Assembly (NCBI RefSeq): GCF_019654975.1
Contig: NZ_BPEW01000004.1
Location: 124,001 to 188,000 of the forward strand
Source: Shewanella sp. c952
Lineage (GTDB): Bacteria; Pseudomonadota; Gammaproteobacteria; Enterobacterales; Shewanellaceae
Direction: 5' to 3'
Length of the DNA stretch: 64,000 nucleotides
Below, piece after piece: positions 26,574 through 35,177 of the stretch. The position numbers were made by a program, and so were the translations under genes. The number at the start of each line of letters is the position of its first letter. Within the stretch, counting starts at the first letter, position 1. Under the pieces are notes generated by a model. The model searched no databases. It had not been told where the DNA came from and saw nothing but the letters and a program-made list of their open reading frames with translations.

Positions 26574-26589
26574 TTTGAAAGCTTTCAAA
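26574..26589. promoter_or_regulatory. 16-bp palindrome in the divergent promoter
   Basis: TTTGAAAGCTTTCAAA is a perfect palindrome, about 49 bp before the malate-synthase-like gene and 93 bp before the regulator gene. It is a candidate operator for a dimeric regulator. Confidence 0.55.
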
Positions 26590-26656
26590 AAACTGTTTAT
26601 TTCCTGACTGCTTGATTTGTAGTCTAGTGTAAAAATCGCTACAATTTCACAATAAA

Positions 26657-26684
26657 AATTTTACAATGTGAATTTTACAATATG
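26657..26684. repeat. 14-bp tandem repeat overlapping a start codon
   Basis: AATTTTACAATGTG is followed directly by AATTTTACAATATG, with a single mismatch. The second copy ends in the ATG of the regulator gene. An imperfect third unit (CAATTTCACAATAA) lies just upstream. No Shine-Dalgarno precedes the ATG. Likely autoregulatory binding sites placed over the transcription or translation start. Confidence 0.65.
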
Positions 26685-28217
26685 AAAAGTAATCAGAGCC
26701 TGATCAGAAAGTCACATTTTCTCGGTACCAAGATTAGAAATCTGCGTAAGAGAAACCACCTTACAATGGAAGATCTTTCAGCCCGCTGTGTGCGTGTCGA
26801 TCCTGAGTCAGCCCCCTCTGTATCTTACCTTTCGATGATTGAACGGGGTAAACGAGTCCCTAGTGCTGGGATGCTAGCGGTGATTGCCGCAGTGTTTCAA
26901 AAAGAGGTTGATTGGTTTCTCGATGACGTTCCTGAAGACAACGCAATAACACCAGAAAAAGGTCGACGCGGTGGTATAAGTGGCATGGCTTTAGAGCCGA
27001 GTTTTCTGTTTTCGAGTGATATTTTACAGATTGCCATCCCCGAAATGCTATCACAAACAGGAACTACCGGTCGTGAATTTGCCCATTTATTGATCCGCGC
27101 ACACCAAGAACATCATCAAAACCACTTCCCAGATCTTGAGCGCGCAGCTGAAGAAGTTGGTCAAAAACGGCTTCCTTTGGCATTAGATGACTTAAAAGAT
27201 ATTGCCAAATCCCTTGGGTTAAAACTGAAATGGGTCGATAGAACCCCGCAAGAAGTAGAAGATGAGATGGGGGTCAATACTGCCCATGTGGTGACTTCGT
27301 TCTTTGAGCCGCCATCAACTATCTATCTCAACAAGATGCTCAAGTCGTTCCCAACAAGGCTTAAATATGACCTTGCGGTACATATTGGTCACTGCGTTTT
27401 ACACAATAAAGACGGTTTAAAGTGCGTGTTAACAGCCGGAAGAAGACATACCGCGGCCCACGATGAGTTAACAACTCCTGCATCATCGACTTTGAATGCC
27501 CAAGATATTTTGCATGCATGGCGTGATTTCGAGTCTAGTTTCTTTGCTGGTGCATTGCTTTGTCCAAAAGTGCCCTTCAGACAATTACTAGACAGACACG
27601 GCTATGAGATAAACGTCAACAAAGCGGTTGGTGTGTCGGCATCAGTTGCAATGCGCCGAATGACCGTCGTTTCTCCCTACCCGCATTGGCATTACTTTGA
27701 TGCCTACGCACCTGGCAAATTGAAAGCGGTTTATCGCGGTAACGGCATTCCTCTGCCTTGGGGCAATATGCGGGTGGTAGAAGATCCTTGCCAGCATTGG
27801 GCCGTATTTAGAATGATCAACGAACCCAAAGTTGGTACCTCAGCTCAAATATCAATTCTCGAGGTTGCTGAAGAGCCACGGATCTACTGCTGTGAGTCAG
27901 TAAAGGTAGAAGATATGGCGGGAAACAATCACGTGCTTTGCGCAGGAATCGATCTCAATCCTGCTATTGATGCCCAAGGTGGTGATTCTGCGTCTATTGC
28001 CACAGAGCTGAAACAGATCTGTGCCGAAAATAGTGGCTCAGTAGAAATGCCAACGCATATTAAGAAAAACCTATTAAGCGTGGCAAAAATCCTTAACATT
28101 AATTGGATAGAACGCGGTATTGACAATGAAGCGCGGCTTATTTGCTCTAGAGGCGCCGTGTGCCCAAGACAACCAAGTTGCTATAAAGCCGGTAAAGCCC
28201 TTTGTGACGCAGAGTAG
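26682..28217 (+). CDS. XRE-family regulator, ScfR/DUF3612-like
   Basis: 511 residues. An N-terminal helix-turn-helix (about 12-85) contains LGTKIRNLRKRNHLTMEDLS and SYLSMIERGKRVPSAGMLA. A large C-terminal region follows, with TIYLNKMLKSFPTRLKYDLA and HIGHCVLH. This layout is that of short-chain fatty-acyl (ScfR/RamB-like) regulators and, I believe, DUF3612. Near the C-terminus there are several Cys (CSRGAVCPRQPSC) that could bind a metal or cluster. Such regulators commonly control acetate, glyoxylate or propionate genes in response to acyl-CoA. The start codon lies inside a tandem repeat with no visible ribosome site, which may mean leaderless translation. Convergent with the small lipoprotein gene. 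Confidence 0.8.
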   Translation: MKSNQSLIRKSHFLGTKIRNLRKRNHLTMEDLSARCVRVDPESAPSVSYLSMIERGKRVPSAGMLAVIAAVFQKEVDWFLDDVPEDNAITPEKGRRGGISGMALEPSFLFSSDILQIAIPEMLSQTGTTGREFAHLLIRAHQEHHQNHFPDLERAAEEVGQKRLPLALDDLKDIAKSLGLKLKWVDRTPQEVEDEMGVNTAHVVTSFFEPPSTIYLNKMLKSFPTRLKYDLAVHIGHCVLHNKDGLKCVLTAGRRHTAAHDELTTPASSTLNAQDILHAWRDFESSFFAGALLCPKVPFRQLLDRHGYEINVNKAVGVSASVAMRRMTVVSPYPHWHYFDAYAPGKLKAVYRGNGIPLPWGNMRVVEDPCQHWAVFRMINEPKVGTSAQISILEVAEEPRIYCCESVKVEDMAGNNHVLCAGIDLNPAIDAQGGDSASIATELKQICAENSGSVEMPTHIKKNLLSVAKILNINWIERGIDNEARLICSRGAVCPRQPSCYKAGKALCDAE

Positions 28218-28218
28218 C

Positions 28219-28578
28219 TTAACGATTAAGTATGCCCATTGCAGTTGCATGCACAATGATGCACTGCTCTGAATAGCCAAATTCAATTGCCAGCGTATCG
28301 TCGATAATCATATCAGCAAGTAAGACGGTACCGGCAATTTTTTGCTTAGCTTGCTCAATTGCCATCAAAGTCGACACGCCTTCATCGATAGGCAGTAAAT
28401 ATAAAAACTGTGTTTGACAGCTTTTACCTACGACAGCACCTAATTCAACAAGATCTACAGACTGAGTTACACCACGATATGTCTCAGAGGTAAATGAACC
28501 GTGATTTGCAATGTTACAACCAGTCAAGATTGAAAAGCACATAAAAACAAAAACTTGTATTTTCATCATTTTAGTCAT
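28219..28578 (-). CDS. small lipoprotein, TRL-like
   Basis: 119 residues from the ATG at 28578, with GGA about eight bases upstream; a GTG at 28584 is also in frame. A lipobox LTGC follows a hydrophobic segment (VFVFMCFSILTGC). The mature part, with VVGKSCQTQFLYLLPIDEG and a late Cys in YSEQCIIVHATA, faintly recalls the TRL-like small lipoproteins. Function is unknown. It ends 1 bp from the regulator gene stop, and its promoter faces the operator at 28628, so it may share control with the maltose transporter. Confidence 0.65.
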   Translation of the reverse strand: MTKMMKIQVFVFMCFSILTGCNIANHGSFTSETYRGVTQSVDLVELGAVVGKSCQTQFLYLLPIDEGVSTLMAIEQAKQKIAGTVLLADMIIDDTLAIEFGYSEQCIIVHATAMGILNR

Positions 28579-28919
28579 CGACACAATTCCGTTAAATGTA
28601 AGTGTTGTTATTGTTAAATATACAGCATGAATACGTATGTATTCTGTTGTGCCAAAATCAAGCTCAAGGGTAACATGGCTACCTACTTTTATTCATGCTC
28701 TGCTTGTGGTGTGGTCGGTAAAAGTATGGTCGTTTCTAACGGTTTGGCCGTTAGTTTTACCACTCGATAACAAGCTTTAGCCCAACAACGCAAACACGTT
28801 TGGTTATCGCTTGATTAGCATAGGTATAGGGTAACGGCCAGCAGAGGTCGCTAGTTGTTACCCATTTTTTTAAAGATTCGACCAACAATAATAATTCTAA
28901 CACCGAAAAGGTCTGGTTA
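28579..28919. other. divergent intergenic region upstream of the maltose transporter
   Basis: About 340 bp between the small lipoprotein (minus) and the MFS transporter (plus). It holds LacI-type operator site 4. A 31-codon reading around 28674 is too short and unlike any family I know, and it was not called. AAGGTC before the transporter ATG is a fair ribosome site. Confidence 0.5.
28628..28641. promoter_or_regulatory. LacI-type operator, site 4
   Basis: TGAATACGTATGTA shares the ATACGTAT core of sites 1-3 with one change in the right arm. It lies about 280 bp upstream of the maltose transporter gene and 50 bp upstream of the divergent lipoprotein gene. Confidence 0.75.
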
Positions 28920-30476
28920 ATGTCTGAGAACAACCCTCAACAACAAAAGCCACAGCTCAGCTTCTGGCAAATATTTAATATGTGTTTTGGATTTTTGGGC
29001 ATTCAATTTGGCTTTGCACTGCAAAATGCCAATGTAAGCCGAATATTCCAAACCCTTGGCGCATCGATTGATGATATCCCAATTCTGTGGATTGCCGCGC
29101 CTTTAACCGGACTCATTGTACAGCCTATCATCGGTTACCTGAGTGATAACACCTGGGGAAGATGGGGAAGAAGGCGACCATTCTTCGTGCTTGGTGCGGT
29201 TTGTACGACCTTAGCGCTTTTTGTTATGCCCCACTCGCCTGCTCTATGGATCGCTGCTGGCATGCTATGGATTATGGATGCATCGATTAACATCGCTATG
29301 GAACCATTTAGAGCATTTGTTGGCGATAACCTGCCCAATAAGCAACGCACTCTTGGTTATGCGATGCAAAGCTTCTTTATTGGTATTGGCGCAGTCATCG
29401 CATCAGCGCTACCCTATATTTTAAGTAATTATTTTGATGTGAGTAATACTGCGCCCGCTGGTGAGATTGCTGATTCAGTACGTTACGCTTTCTATTTTGG
29501 CGGTGCTGTTCTTTTCCTTGCTGTAATGTGGACCGTCATTTCAACAAAAGAGTACTCACCTGAAGAGTTAGCTGAATTTGAAAAGCACACTGACGAAAGT
29601 CCGATTCAAACAACGGGTCAACGTAGCGCAACACAGTACCGAAACGGAAGTATCCTCTGGGCAAGTATAGGTAGCATTTTTACTGCCACTATTTGGTTGT
29701 GTGAATGGGATAAGCAGCTATTTATTCTCAGTATCGGAATATTAAGTTTTGGTCCATTGCAGCTATACTGTGCAACCAAATTAAACCAACTAAAGCGTCA
29801 TGCTGAAACAACAGAACAGTTAAGTACAAACCGTGAAAAGCAGAGCTTAATCTTTTGCGTGGTCGATGACCTATTCAATATGCCCAAAGCGATGCATCAA
29901 CTCGCTTTAGTGCAATTTTTCTCATGGTTTGCACTATTTGCCATGTGGATCTATACCACAGCAGCCGTGACTGACTATCACTATGGTAGCCAAGATGTAT
30001 TATCAAAAGCTTATAACGATGGTGCTGACTGGGTCGGTTTACTCTTTGCAGTTTATAACGGTTTTGCAGCAATCGCGGCCATTTTCATCCCTATTCTCGC
30101 GAAAAAACTGGGTTTAAAAGTGACTCACTGCATCAACCTGTTCTGTGGTGGTCTCGGCCTTATTAGTTTTAAGTTCATCAGCGATCCCACCTTATTATGG
30201 CTGCCAATGATAGGCATAGGTATCGCTTGGGCTTCAATACTCTCTGTCCCATACGCCCTGCTCGCAAATACATTACCAGCAAAGAAAATGGGCGTTTACA
30301 TGGGAATATTTAACTTCTTTATCGTCATTCCACAATTATTGGCAGCAAGTGTGCTTGGTCTTATCGTCAGAGTGCTTTTCGATGGCCAGCCGATTTACGC
30401 ACTGATCACCGGTGGCGCGCTAATGATGGTAGCAGGTATAGCTGTGTTAAGAGTCAATGTCGACAATAGCCAGTGA
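28920..30476 (+). CDS. malT: MFS maltose/maltodextrin transporter (GPH/SLC45-like)
   Basis: 518 residues, about 12 helices with a long central cytoplasmic loop (about 200-310). Helix 1 to 2 contains MCFGFLGIQFGFALQNANVS. The GRWGRRRPFFVLGA loop and YLSDNTW motif are typical of SLC45-like proton/sugar symporters, including bacterial maltose transporters. It should import maltose or short maltodextrins across the inner membrane for the cytoplasmic GH13 enzyme. It lies downstream of a LacI-type operator and only 93 bp before the GH15 start at 30570, so the two are probably one transcript. The symbol follows Shewanella usage for a transporter and is unrelated to the E. coli MalT activator. Confidence 0.85.
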   Translation: MSENNPQQQKPQLSFWQIFNMCFGFLGIQFGFALQNANVSRIFQTLGASIDDIPILWIAAPLTGLIVQPIIGYLSDNTWGRWGRRRPFFVLGAVCTTLALFVMPHSPALWIAAGMLWIMDASINIAMEPFRAFVGDNLPNKQRTLGYAMQSFFIGIGAVIASALPYILSNYFDVSNTAPAGEIADSVRYAFYFGGAVLFLAVMWTVISTKEYSPEELAEFEKHTDESPIQTTGQRSATQYRNGSILWASIGSIFTATIWLCEWDKQLFILSIGILSFGPLQLYCATKLNQLKRHAETTEQLSTNREKQSLIFCVVDDLFNMPKAMHQLALVQFFSWFALFAMWIYTTAAVTDYHYGSQDVLSKAYNDGADWVGLLFAVYNGFAAIAAIFIPILAKKLGLKVTHCINLFCGGLGLISFKFISDPTLLWLPMIGIGIAWASILSVPYALLANTLPAKKMGVYMGIFNFFIVIPQLLAASVLGLIVRVLFDGQPIYALITGGALMMVAGIAVLRVNVDNSQ

Positions 30477-30569
30477 TCCTTGCTGAAAATCAAACTCGCA
30501 AAAAGCGTTAACAATACACTTTGTGTTTTACGCAAAATAAATAAAAAAGCATCATATTTGGGGAAGCAA

Positions 30570-33128
30570 ATGGTAGGTCCAATCACATTAAAACAAACAG
30601 TACTTACCGCCGCAGTGAGTATGGCGCTGTTACTAGCCGGCTGTAACAATCAACATACAGAAAGTAATACTGAAAATAGTACCGCAAAAAGTACTGAGCT
30701 AAATTCTGTTAAAAGTGAAACAACACAACTTAGCACTGGTAATCAGCGAAACTCTATTGCACCGGGAATTCCTGGAAGCGACCCAACATGGGCTTTTGCA
30801 GGAAAAACCGGCATTGGCACCTCTTATGAGCCCTATACAGACGGCAGTTATCAAGATAGCGCTGAAAACCCTATCAGTCGGGTTTGGTTCTCGCTTGCCC
30901 AAGGTATTATCACTGAAACCATGTTTGGTCTAATCCACAACGCACAACTGAAAGAGATGCAATTTGTTGTAACCGGTGACGGTTTTGTTGATACAGAAAA
31001 AGATGATACTGAACACTCTATCGAGTATTTACACACTGATGAGTTCGGTAGACCACTATCACTTGCCTATAAGCTTATTAATAAAGATAAAGGCGGCAAA
31101 TACCAAATAGAAAAACATATTTTTACTGATCCTGACCGCGATACACTAATGATGAAGGTGGTCTTTACTGCATTTGAATCCGGGATCACCCCATACCTAA
31201 TGGTTAACCCGCATATCGACAATAGTGGTGCAAACGATATTGCTCGGTATGACACTGCTAATAAAGTGTTTACCGTAAACACCACAGATAAAAACAGCAG
31301 TGTCATGAGTGTTAAATCAAGTGTTGATTTTAGCCAAGCAAGTGTTGGCTTTGTTGGCATCTCTGATGGATTAACCGATCTAAAAAATAACGGTGATATG
31401 AACTGGCAGTACAGCGCAACCTCCGATGAAAACCAAGGAGGAAATGTCGTGCTCACTGCCCAGTACCCGAGCCCAATAGTAAAAGCCGGCGAGCAACAAG
31501 CTAAGATAAGTTTTGATCTCGTCATCGGTTTTGGCAGCGATAAGCAAATCAGTTTAGCTAATACAGACGCGACCCTAGCAGCAGGCAGTGACAAAGTACT
31601 CGCAGCCTTTAACGGTGAAGGAGAAGCATTGGGTTGGCAAGATTATCTAAGCTCACTCGATGCATTAAATAACATGGTTAATACCACTACTGATAATGGC
31701 AAGTTGTTATACGCCAGTGCATTAGTGTTAAAAGCGCAAGAAGACAAGACCCATGCTGGCGCGTTAATCGCCTCACTTTCTAATCCATGGGGAGATACGG
31801 TTTCTGCAAAAGTTGGCAGTACCGGCTACAAAGCCGTTTGGCCACGGGACTTTTATCAATGCGCGATGGCCTTTCTAGCAATGGGCGACAGCCAAACGCC
31901 AAAAACAGCGTTTGAGTATTTAGAGAAAGTTCAGGTAACTGAAAATACTCCGGGTTATACCGGGACACCAGGTTGGTTTTTACAGAAAACCCATGTAGAT
32001 GGACAGATTGAATGGGTCGGTGTGCAGTTAGATCAGACTGCAATGCCTATCATGCTCGGCTGGAAGTTATGGCAAGCTGGGGTATTAAGCGATACTGAAA
32101 TAAGCCATTGGTATAAAAAGATGCTCAAACCTGCCGCAGAGTTTTTGGTCAATGGTGGTGAAGTTAACTTAGATTGGAATCACACCAATATAACACCACT
32201 AAAAACTCAGCAAGAACGCTGGGAGGAGCAGCAAGGTTACTCACCTTCAACCACCGCCGCAGTAATATCAGGTCTAATCAGCGCCAGTGATATAGCAGAT
32301 CATACAGGCGATGAAAAAGCGGCCAAACGTTATTTAAACACCGCCAAAATGATGCAGAGTAAAATAGCAAAACTAATGGTGACCACAAGTGGGTTACTGG
32401 CAGCATCAAGCCGCTCTAATAGTGATTCAAACCAAACTGAAACCCTACCCTATTTTGTGCGTTTAGCGCCAAACGGCGAACCAAACCTTGACACTAAGCT
32501 CGGTGACAACAATGGTAGAGATGGCCTTGATCAACGCCTTATTCTAGACGGAGGTTTTTTGGAACTGGTTCGCTACGGCGTTACTAATGCAAATGACAAG
32601 ACAGTGAGTAATACAGTTGCACTGATAGACGATGAAAAACTAGAGCATAACTTAAGAGTTAAATACCAGTTTAAAGCTAAAGATGGGTCACTTATTCCAG
32701 GCTTTAGACGTTACGGTAATGATGGTTACGGTGAAGATGAAGTCAACGGTGACAGCTACGCTGAGAAAGGTCAAAACAGTGCCGGGCAACGAGGTCGTGT
32801 TTGGCCATTTTTTACCGGAGAACGTGGCCATTTTGAGCTTGCTAAAGCCCTTAAGAGCAACAGTCTTGATAGTGACTCCCATCAAAAGCTAATCAATACC
32901 TATGTGCAAGGAATGGAAACTTTTGCCAATGAAGGGTTAATGCTACCGGAACAAGTATGGGACGGCGTTGGCAACCCTACGCGTTACCAGTATAAGCCAG
33001 CTCAAGGCACTAACTCTGCCACACCACTTGCTTGGACTCACGCAGAATACATTAAGCTGGTACGCTCAATGTCAGATAAAAAGGTATGGGATAATTACTC
33101 AATTGTCACTGACAAACTCAAGCAGTAG
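30570..33128 (+). CDS. GH15 glucoamylase lipoprotein
   Basis: 852 residues from the ATG at 30570, which has GGGGAA about six bases upstream and immediately begins a lipoprotein signal (VLTAAVSMALLLAGC). A longer TTG reading from 30480 lacks both. An N-terminal glucodextranase-type beta domain (about 55-330; GIPGSDPTWAFAGKTGIGTS) precedes the (alpha/alpha)6 barrel. Barrel motifs are VWPRDFYQ, LDQTAMPI and WEEQQGYSPST (general acid Glu552 or Glu553). GQRGRVWPFFTGERGHF and LPEQVWDG (base, about Glu794) follow. It should release glucose from maltodextrin ends at the periplasmic face of a membrane. It follows the maltose transporter gene and ends at a strong terminator. Confidence 0.92.
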   Translation: MVGPITLKQTVLTAAVSMALLLAGCNNQHTESNTENSTAKSTELNSVKSETTQLSTGNQRNSIAPGIPGSDPTWAFAGKTGIGTSYEPYTDGSYQDSAENPISRVWFSLAQGIITETMFGLIHNAQLKEMQFVVTGDGFVDTEKDDTEHSIEYLHTDEFGRPLSLAYKLINKDKGGKYQIEKHIFTDPDRDTLMMKVVFTAFESGITPYLMVNPHIDNSGANDIARYDTANKVFTVNTTDKNSSVMSVKSSVDFSQASVGFVGISDGLTDLKNNGDMNWQYSATSDENQGGNVVLTAQYPSPIVKAGEQQAKISFDLVIGFGSDKQISLANTDATLAAGSDKVLAAFNGEGEALGWQDYLSSLDALNNMVNTTTDNGKLLYASALVLKAQEDKTHAGALIASLSNPWGDTVSAKVGSTGYKAVWPRDFYQCAMAFLAMGDSQTPKTAFEYLEKVQVTENTPGYTGTPGWFLQKTHVDGQIEWVGVQLDQTAMPIMLGWKLWQAGVLSDTEISHWYKKMLKPAAEFLVNGGEVNLDWNHTNITPLKTQQERWEEQQGYSPSTTAAVISGLISASDIADHTGDEKAAKRYLNTAKMMQSKIAKLMVTTSGLLAASSRSNSDSNQTETLPYFVRLAPNGEPNLDTKLGDNNGRDGLDQRLILDGGFLELVRYGVTNANDKTVSNTVALIDDEKLEHNLRVKYQFKAKDGSLIPGFRRYGNDGYGEDEVNGDSYAEKGQNSAGQRGRVWPFFTGERGHFELAKALKSNSLDSDSHQKLINTYVQGMETFANEGLMLPEQVWDGVGNPTRYQYKPAQGTNSATPLAWTHAEYIKLVRSMSDKKVWDNYSIVTDKLKQ

Positions 33129-33154
33129 GCGGTTTAAATAAGTACAAAAAAGGT

Positions 33155-33187
33155 AAGCCCGTTAGCATCAAGCTAGCGGGCTTTTTT
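33155..33187 (+). terminator. terminator after the GH15 gene
   Basis: 12-bp stem AAGCCCGTTAGC / GCTAGCGGGCTT (one G-T pair), loop ATCAA, then six T. It closes the maltose transporter-glucoamylase transcript. Confidence 0.88.
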
Positions 33188-33232
33188 ATCGATACTTAAA
33201 CGAGCTTATTGGCAGCTATAAGCTAATTGTAT

Positions 33233-33778
33233 CTATAAGCTTAGTGAATCTCTTTCATGCTTAAGCAAGCCATATTGGAACTCACTTCCCCACGCGCCTT
33301 TAAAGAATATATTATTGATAAAATGGGCTTCTCGGCGAAACCCTACTCTTTCTAATAATTGATAGGAGGGGTGATTGTCGCAGTCAGTAGTCGCAATTAT
33401 TCGGTGCTTTTTCATATCATTAAAAAGATAATCAATAAATGCATTCAACGCTTTGGTGGCAATCCCTTTACCTTGATGCTCCGGCGCTAAAGTAAAGCCC
33501 ACTTCAACTTGCTCAGCATCAATAAAATGGATTGCAAAATCACCTAACAAGTTATTGCTGTGGGTTGCAACAATTGCAAGTTGGAACCATTGCCCTACTT
33601 CACCAAATTGATGCCCCTGCATCGATTCATACAAGCTATTGGCTTTTTCTATTGAGTAATCATTCCAGCTTTGGTATTGAGCAACCGCTTCCATCGCTCG
33701 ATAACGCGCAAAAGTCTCTAGGTCGACAAGTTCAAACTCACGAATAGTTAAATCATCTACGGTAAATATCTTCGACAT
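33233..33778 (-). CDS. GNAT acetyltransferase, RimJ/RimL type
   Basis: 181 residues with the GNAT acetyl-CoA loop VGFTLAPEHQGKGIATKAL (about 111-130) and the C-terminal SYQLLERVGFRREAHF. RimJ/RimL-type enzymes acetylate protein N-termini or small amines; the substrate here cannot be told. The start is 2 bp after the stop of the upstream acetyltransferase gene, so the two form a tandem pair in one transcript, though the sequences are only distantly similar. Confidence 0.88.
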   Translation of the reverse strand: MSKIFTVDDLTIREFELVDLETFARYRAMEAVAQYQSWNDYSIEKANSLYESMQGHQFGEVGQWFQLAIVATHSNNLLGDFAIHFIDAEQVEVGFTLAPEHQGKGIATKALNAFIDYLFNDMKKHRIIATTDCDNHPSYQLLERVGFRREAHFINNIFFKGAWGSEFQYGLLKHERDSLSL

Positions 33779-33780
33779 TG

Positions 33781-34296
33781 TTATGACTCTACTGTTAATT
33801 TATACAAACGACTCTCTTCATCGTAAGCAGCCAATTTTTCAATTTTATCAAATACAAAGCCCAGCCGCTCTAGTGTCTTTATCGAAGCCTCATTATCCAT
33901 AGAAGTCACTGCAATAAATTCCTTTGCCTTAAGAATAGTCTCACCATAGTCGAGTACCGCTTTTACCGCTTCTTGGGCATATCCTTTAGACCAAAAGGCT
34001 TTTGCAAAAGCATAACCTAGTTCGAAATCATCGCGATAATCGCGGCGTATTAAGCCACAGATCCCTATAGGAACTTCGCCTTCTCGCAATGAAACCAAGT
34101 ACATACCATAGCCGTTCTCATGATAACTTTTAGTGAAACTGTCATCGATATACTTTACCGCTTGCTCAAAGCTATGCACTTGCTTATCCGCAATCCCCTC
34201 GATAAAACTTGGTTCATTAAGCAAAGACAGAATAAAGTTCGCATCGGCAGCAGTAACCTGTCTAATTGTTAGCCGTTCACTGGTCATTAAAGCCAT
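33781..34296 (-). CDS. GNAT acetyltransferase
   Basis: 171 residues from the ATG at 34296, chosen because AAGGA lies about six bases upstream; a GTG at 34338 is an alternative. GNAT motifs are RLTIRQVTAADANFILSLLN at the N-terminus, then FELGYAFAKAFWSKGYAQEA, the acetyl-CoA pyrophosphate loop. SIKTLERLGFVFDK follows at the end. It is a small-molecule or protein acetyltransferase of unknown substrate, first gene of the tandem acetyltransferase pair. Confidence 0.87.
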   Translation of the reverse strand: MALMTSERLTIRQVTAADANFILSLLNEPSFIEGIADKQVHSFEQAVKYIDDSFTKSYHENGYGMYLVSLREGEVPIGICGLIRRDYRDDFELGYAFAKAFWSKGYAQEAVKAVLDYGETILKAKEFIAVTSMDNEASIKTLERLGFVFDKIEKLAAYDEESRLYKLTVES

Positions 34297-34497
34297 ATAA
34301 TTCCTTTTAATATATACCCGTGCTACCTGAAGGTGCACGATTCAGTGGGAATTTAATGGACTTTAATCACGGCATTGATTGCCACGAATGGTCGTTCCCT
34401 TGGTAAAATCAATAACACTGAGTAAAACCCATGCTTTTTGTATAAGAAACGCCAATCGCAGAAGTCTTTGTTCGACTCCACTCCGTTGTTGCGCTGA

Positions 34498-35010
34498 CTA
34501 GTAGATCCCAACAATTTCATATTGATGAAGTTTACCCGCGACATTAATCGAAACTTCATCATTCACTTCGCGCGACATTAGTTTTTCACCAATAGGCGAC
34601 TGCGGTGTGATGAGCATAAAATTACGTTTAGCTAATTCAATTTTTAAACCACCAGCGCTTGGTCCCATAAACAATAAGCTAACAATATCTTCTGCGTCAA
34701 CAAGCTCAACTAAGTGACCAACAGCGATAAACTTAGGTTTACGACTATCGCATTGATTCAAAGCTCGATGCTTTAACAAGGTGAATAGTTGCTCAAAAGC
34801 TGTGATATCCGCCTGACACTCTGCAACTCTAACGGATTGGCCGTGGGCAAGGTATGACGCCTCTAAACCAAAAGTATCGTACTTATTTTCAGCAACACTC
34901 TCACTACTGGTTGCAGTATCATGGGCACGTTTGGCTGCATTCATCGCATCCTGATGCACTTTGATAAGGGCTTGATGAATCGATTGCTCTATCTCTTCTC
35001 TGGTAAGCAC
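34498..35010 (-). CDS. GreA/GreB-family elongation factor-like protein
   Basis: 170 residues starting at a GTG with AAGGG seven bases upstream. The C-terminal domain contains LITPQSPIGEKLMSREVNDE (about 135-154), the signature of the GreA/GreB C-terminal RNA-polymerase-binding domain. The N-terminal half is predicted helical (EEIEQSIHQALIKVHQDAMN) but is not the canonical acidic coiled-coil tip of GreA or GreB, so transcript cleavage stimulation is uncertain. It is more likely a paralogue binding the RNA polymerase secondary channel. Monocistronic by position. Confidence 0.8.
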   Translation of the reverse strand: MLTREEIEQSIHQALIKVHQDAMNAAKRAHDTATSSESVAENKYDTFGLEASYLAHGQSVRVAECQADITAFEQLFTLLKHRALNQCDSRKPKFIAVGHLVELVDAEDIVSLLFMGPSAGGLKIELAKRNFMLITPQSPIGEKLMSREVNDEVSINVAGKLHQYEIVGIY

Positions 35011-35177
35011 GTAACGCCCTTTAGGTAATACAAAATATGTTAAATAACAGTTTTAATTATTTGCAGCATAACATGCTTGATTAAACTGATAAATTGGTTA
35101 ACTTAGAGTATGTGCAATCGAATTAACTGAGTAGTGGAACCGCTCAGAGAGCGCCATTTTTCAGTTAGGGATCATCA

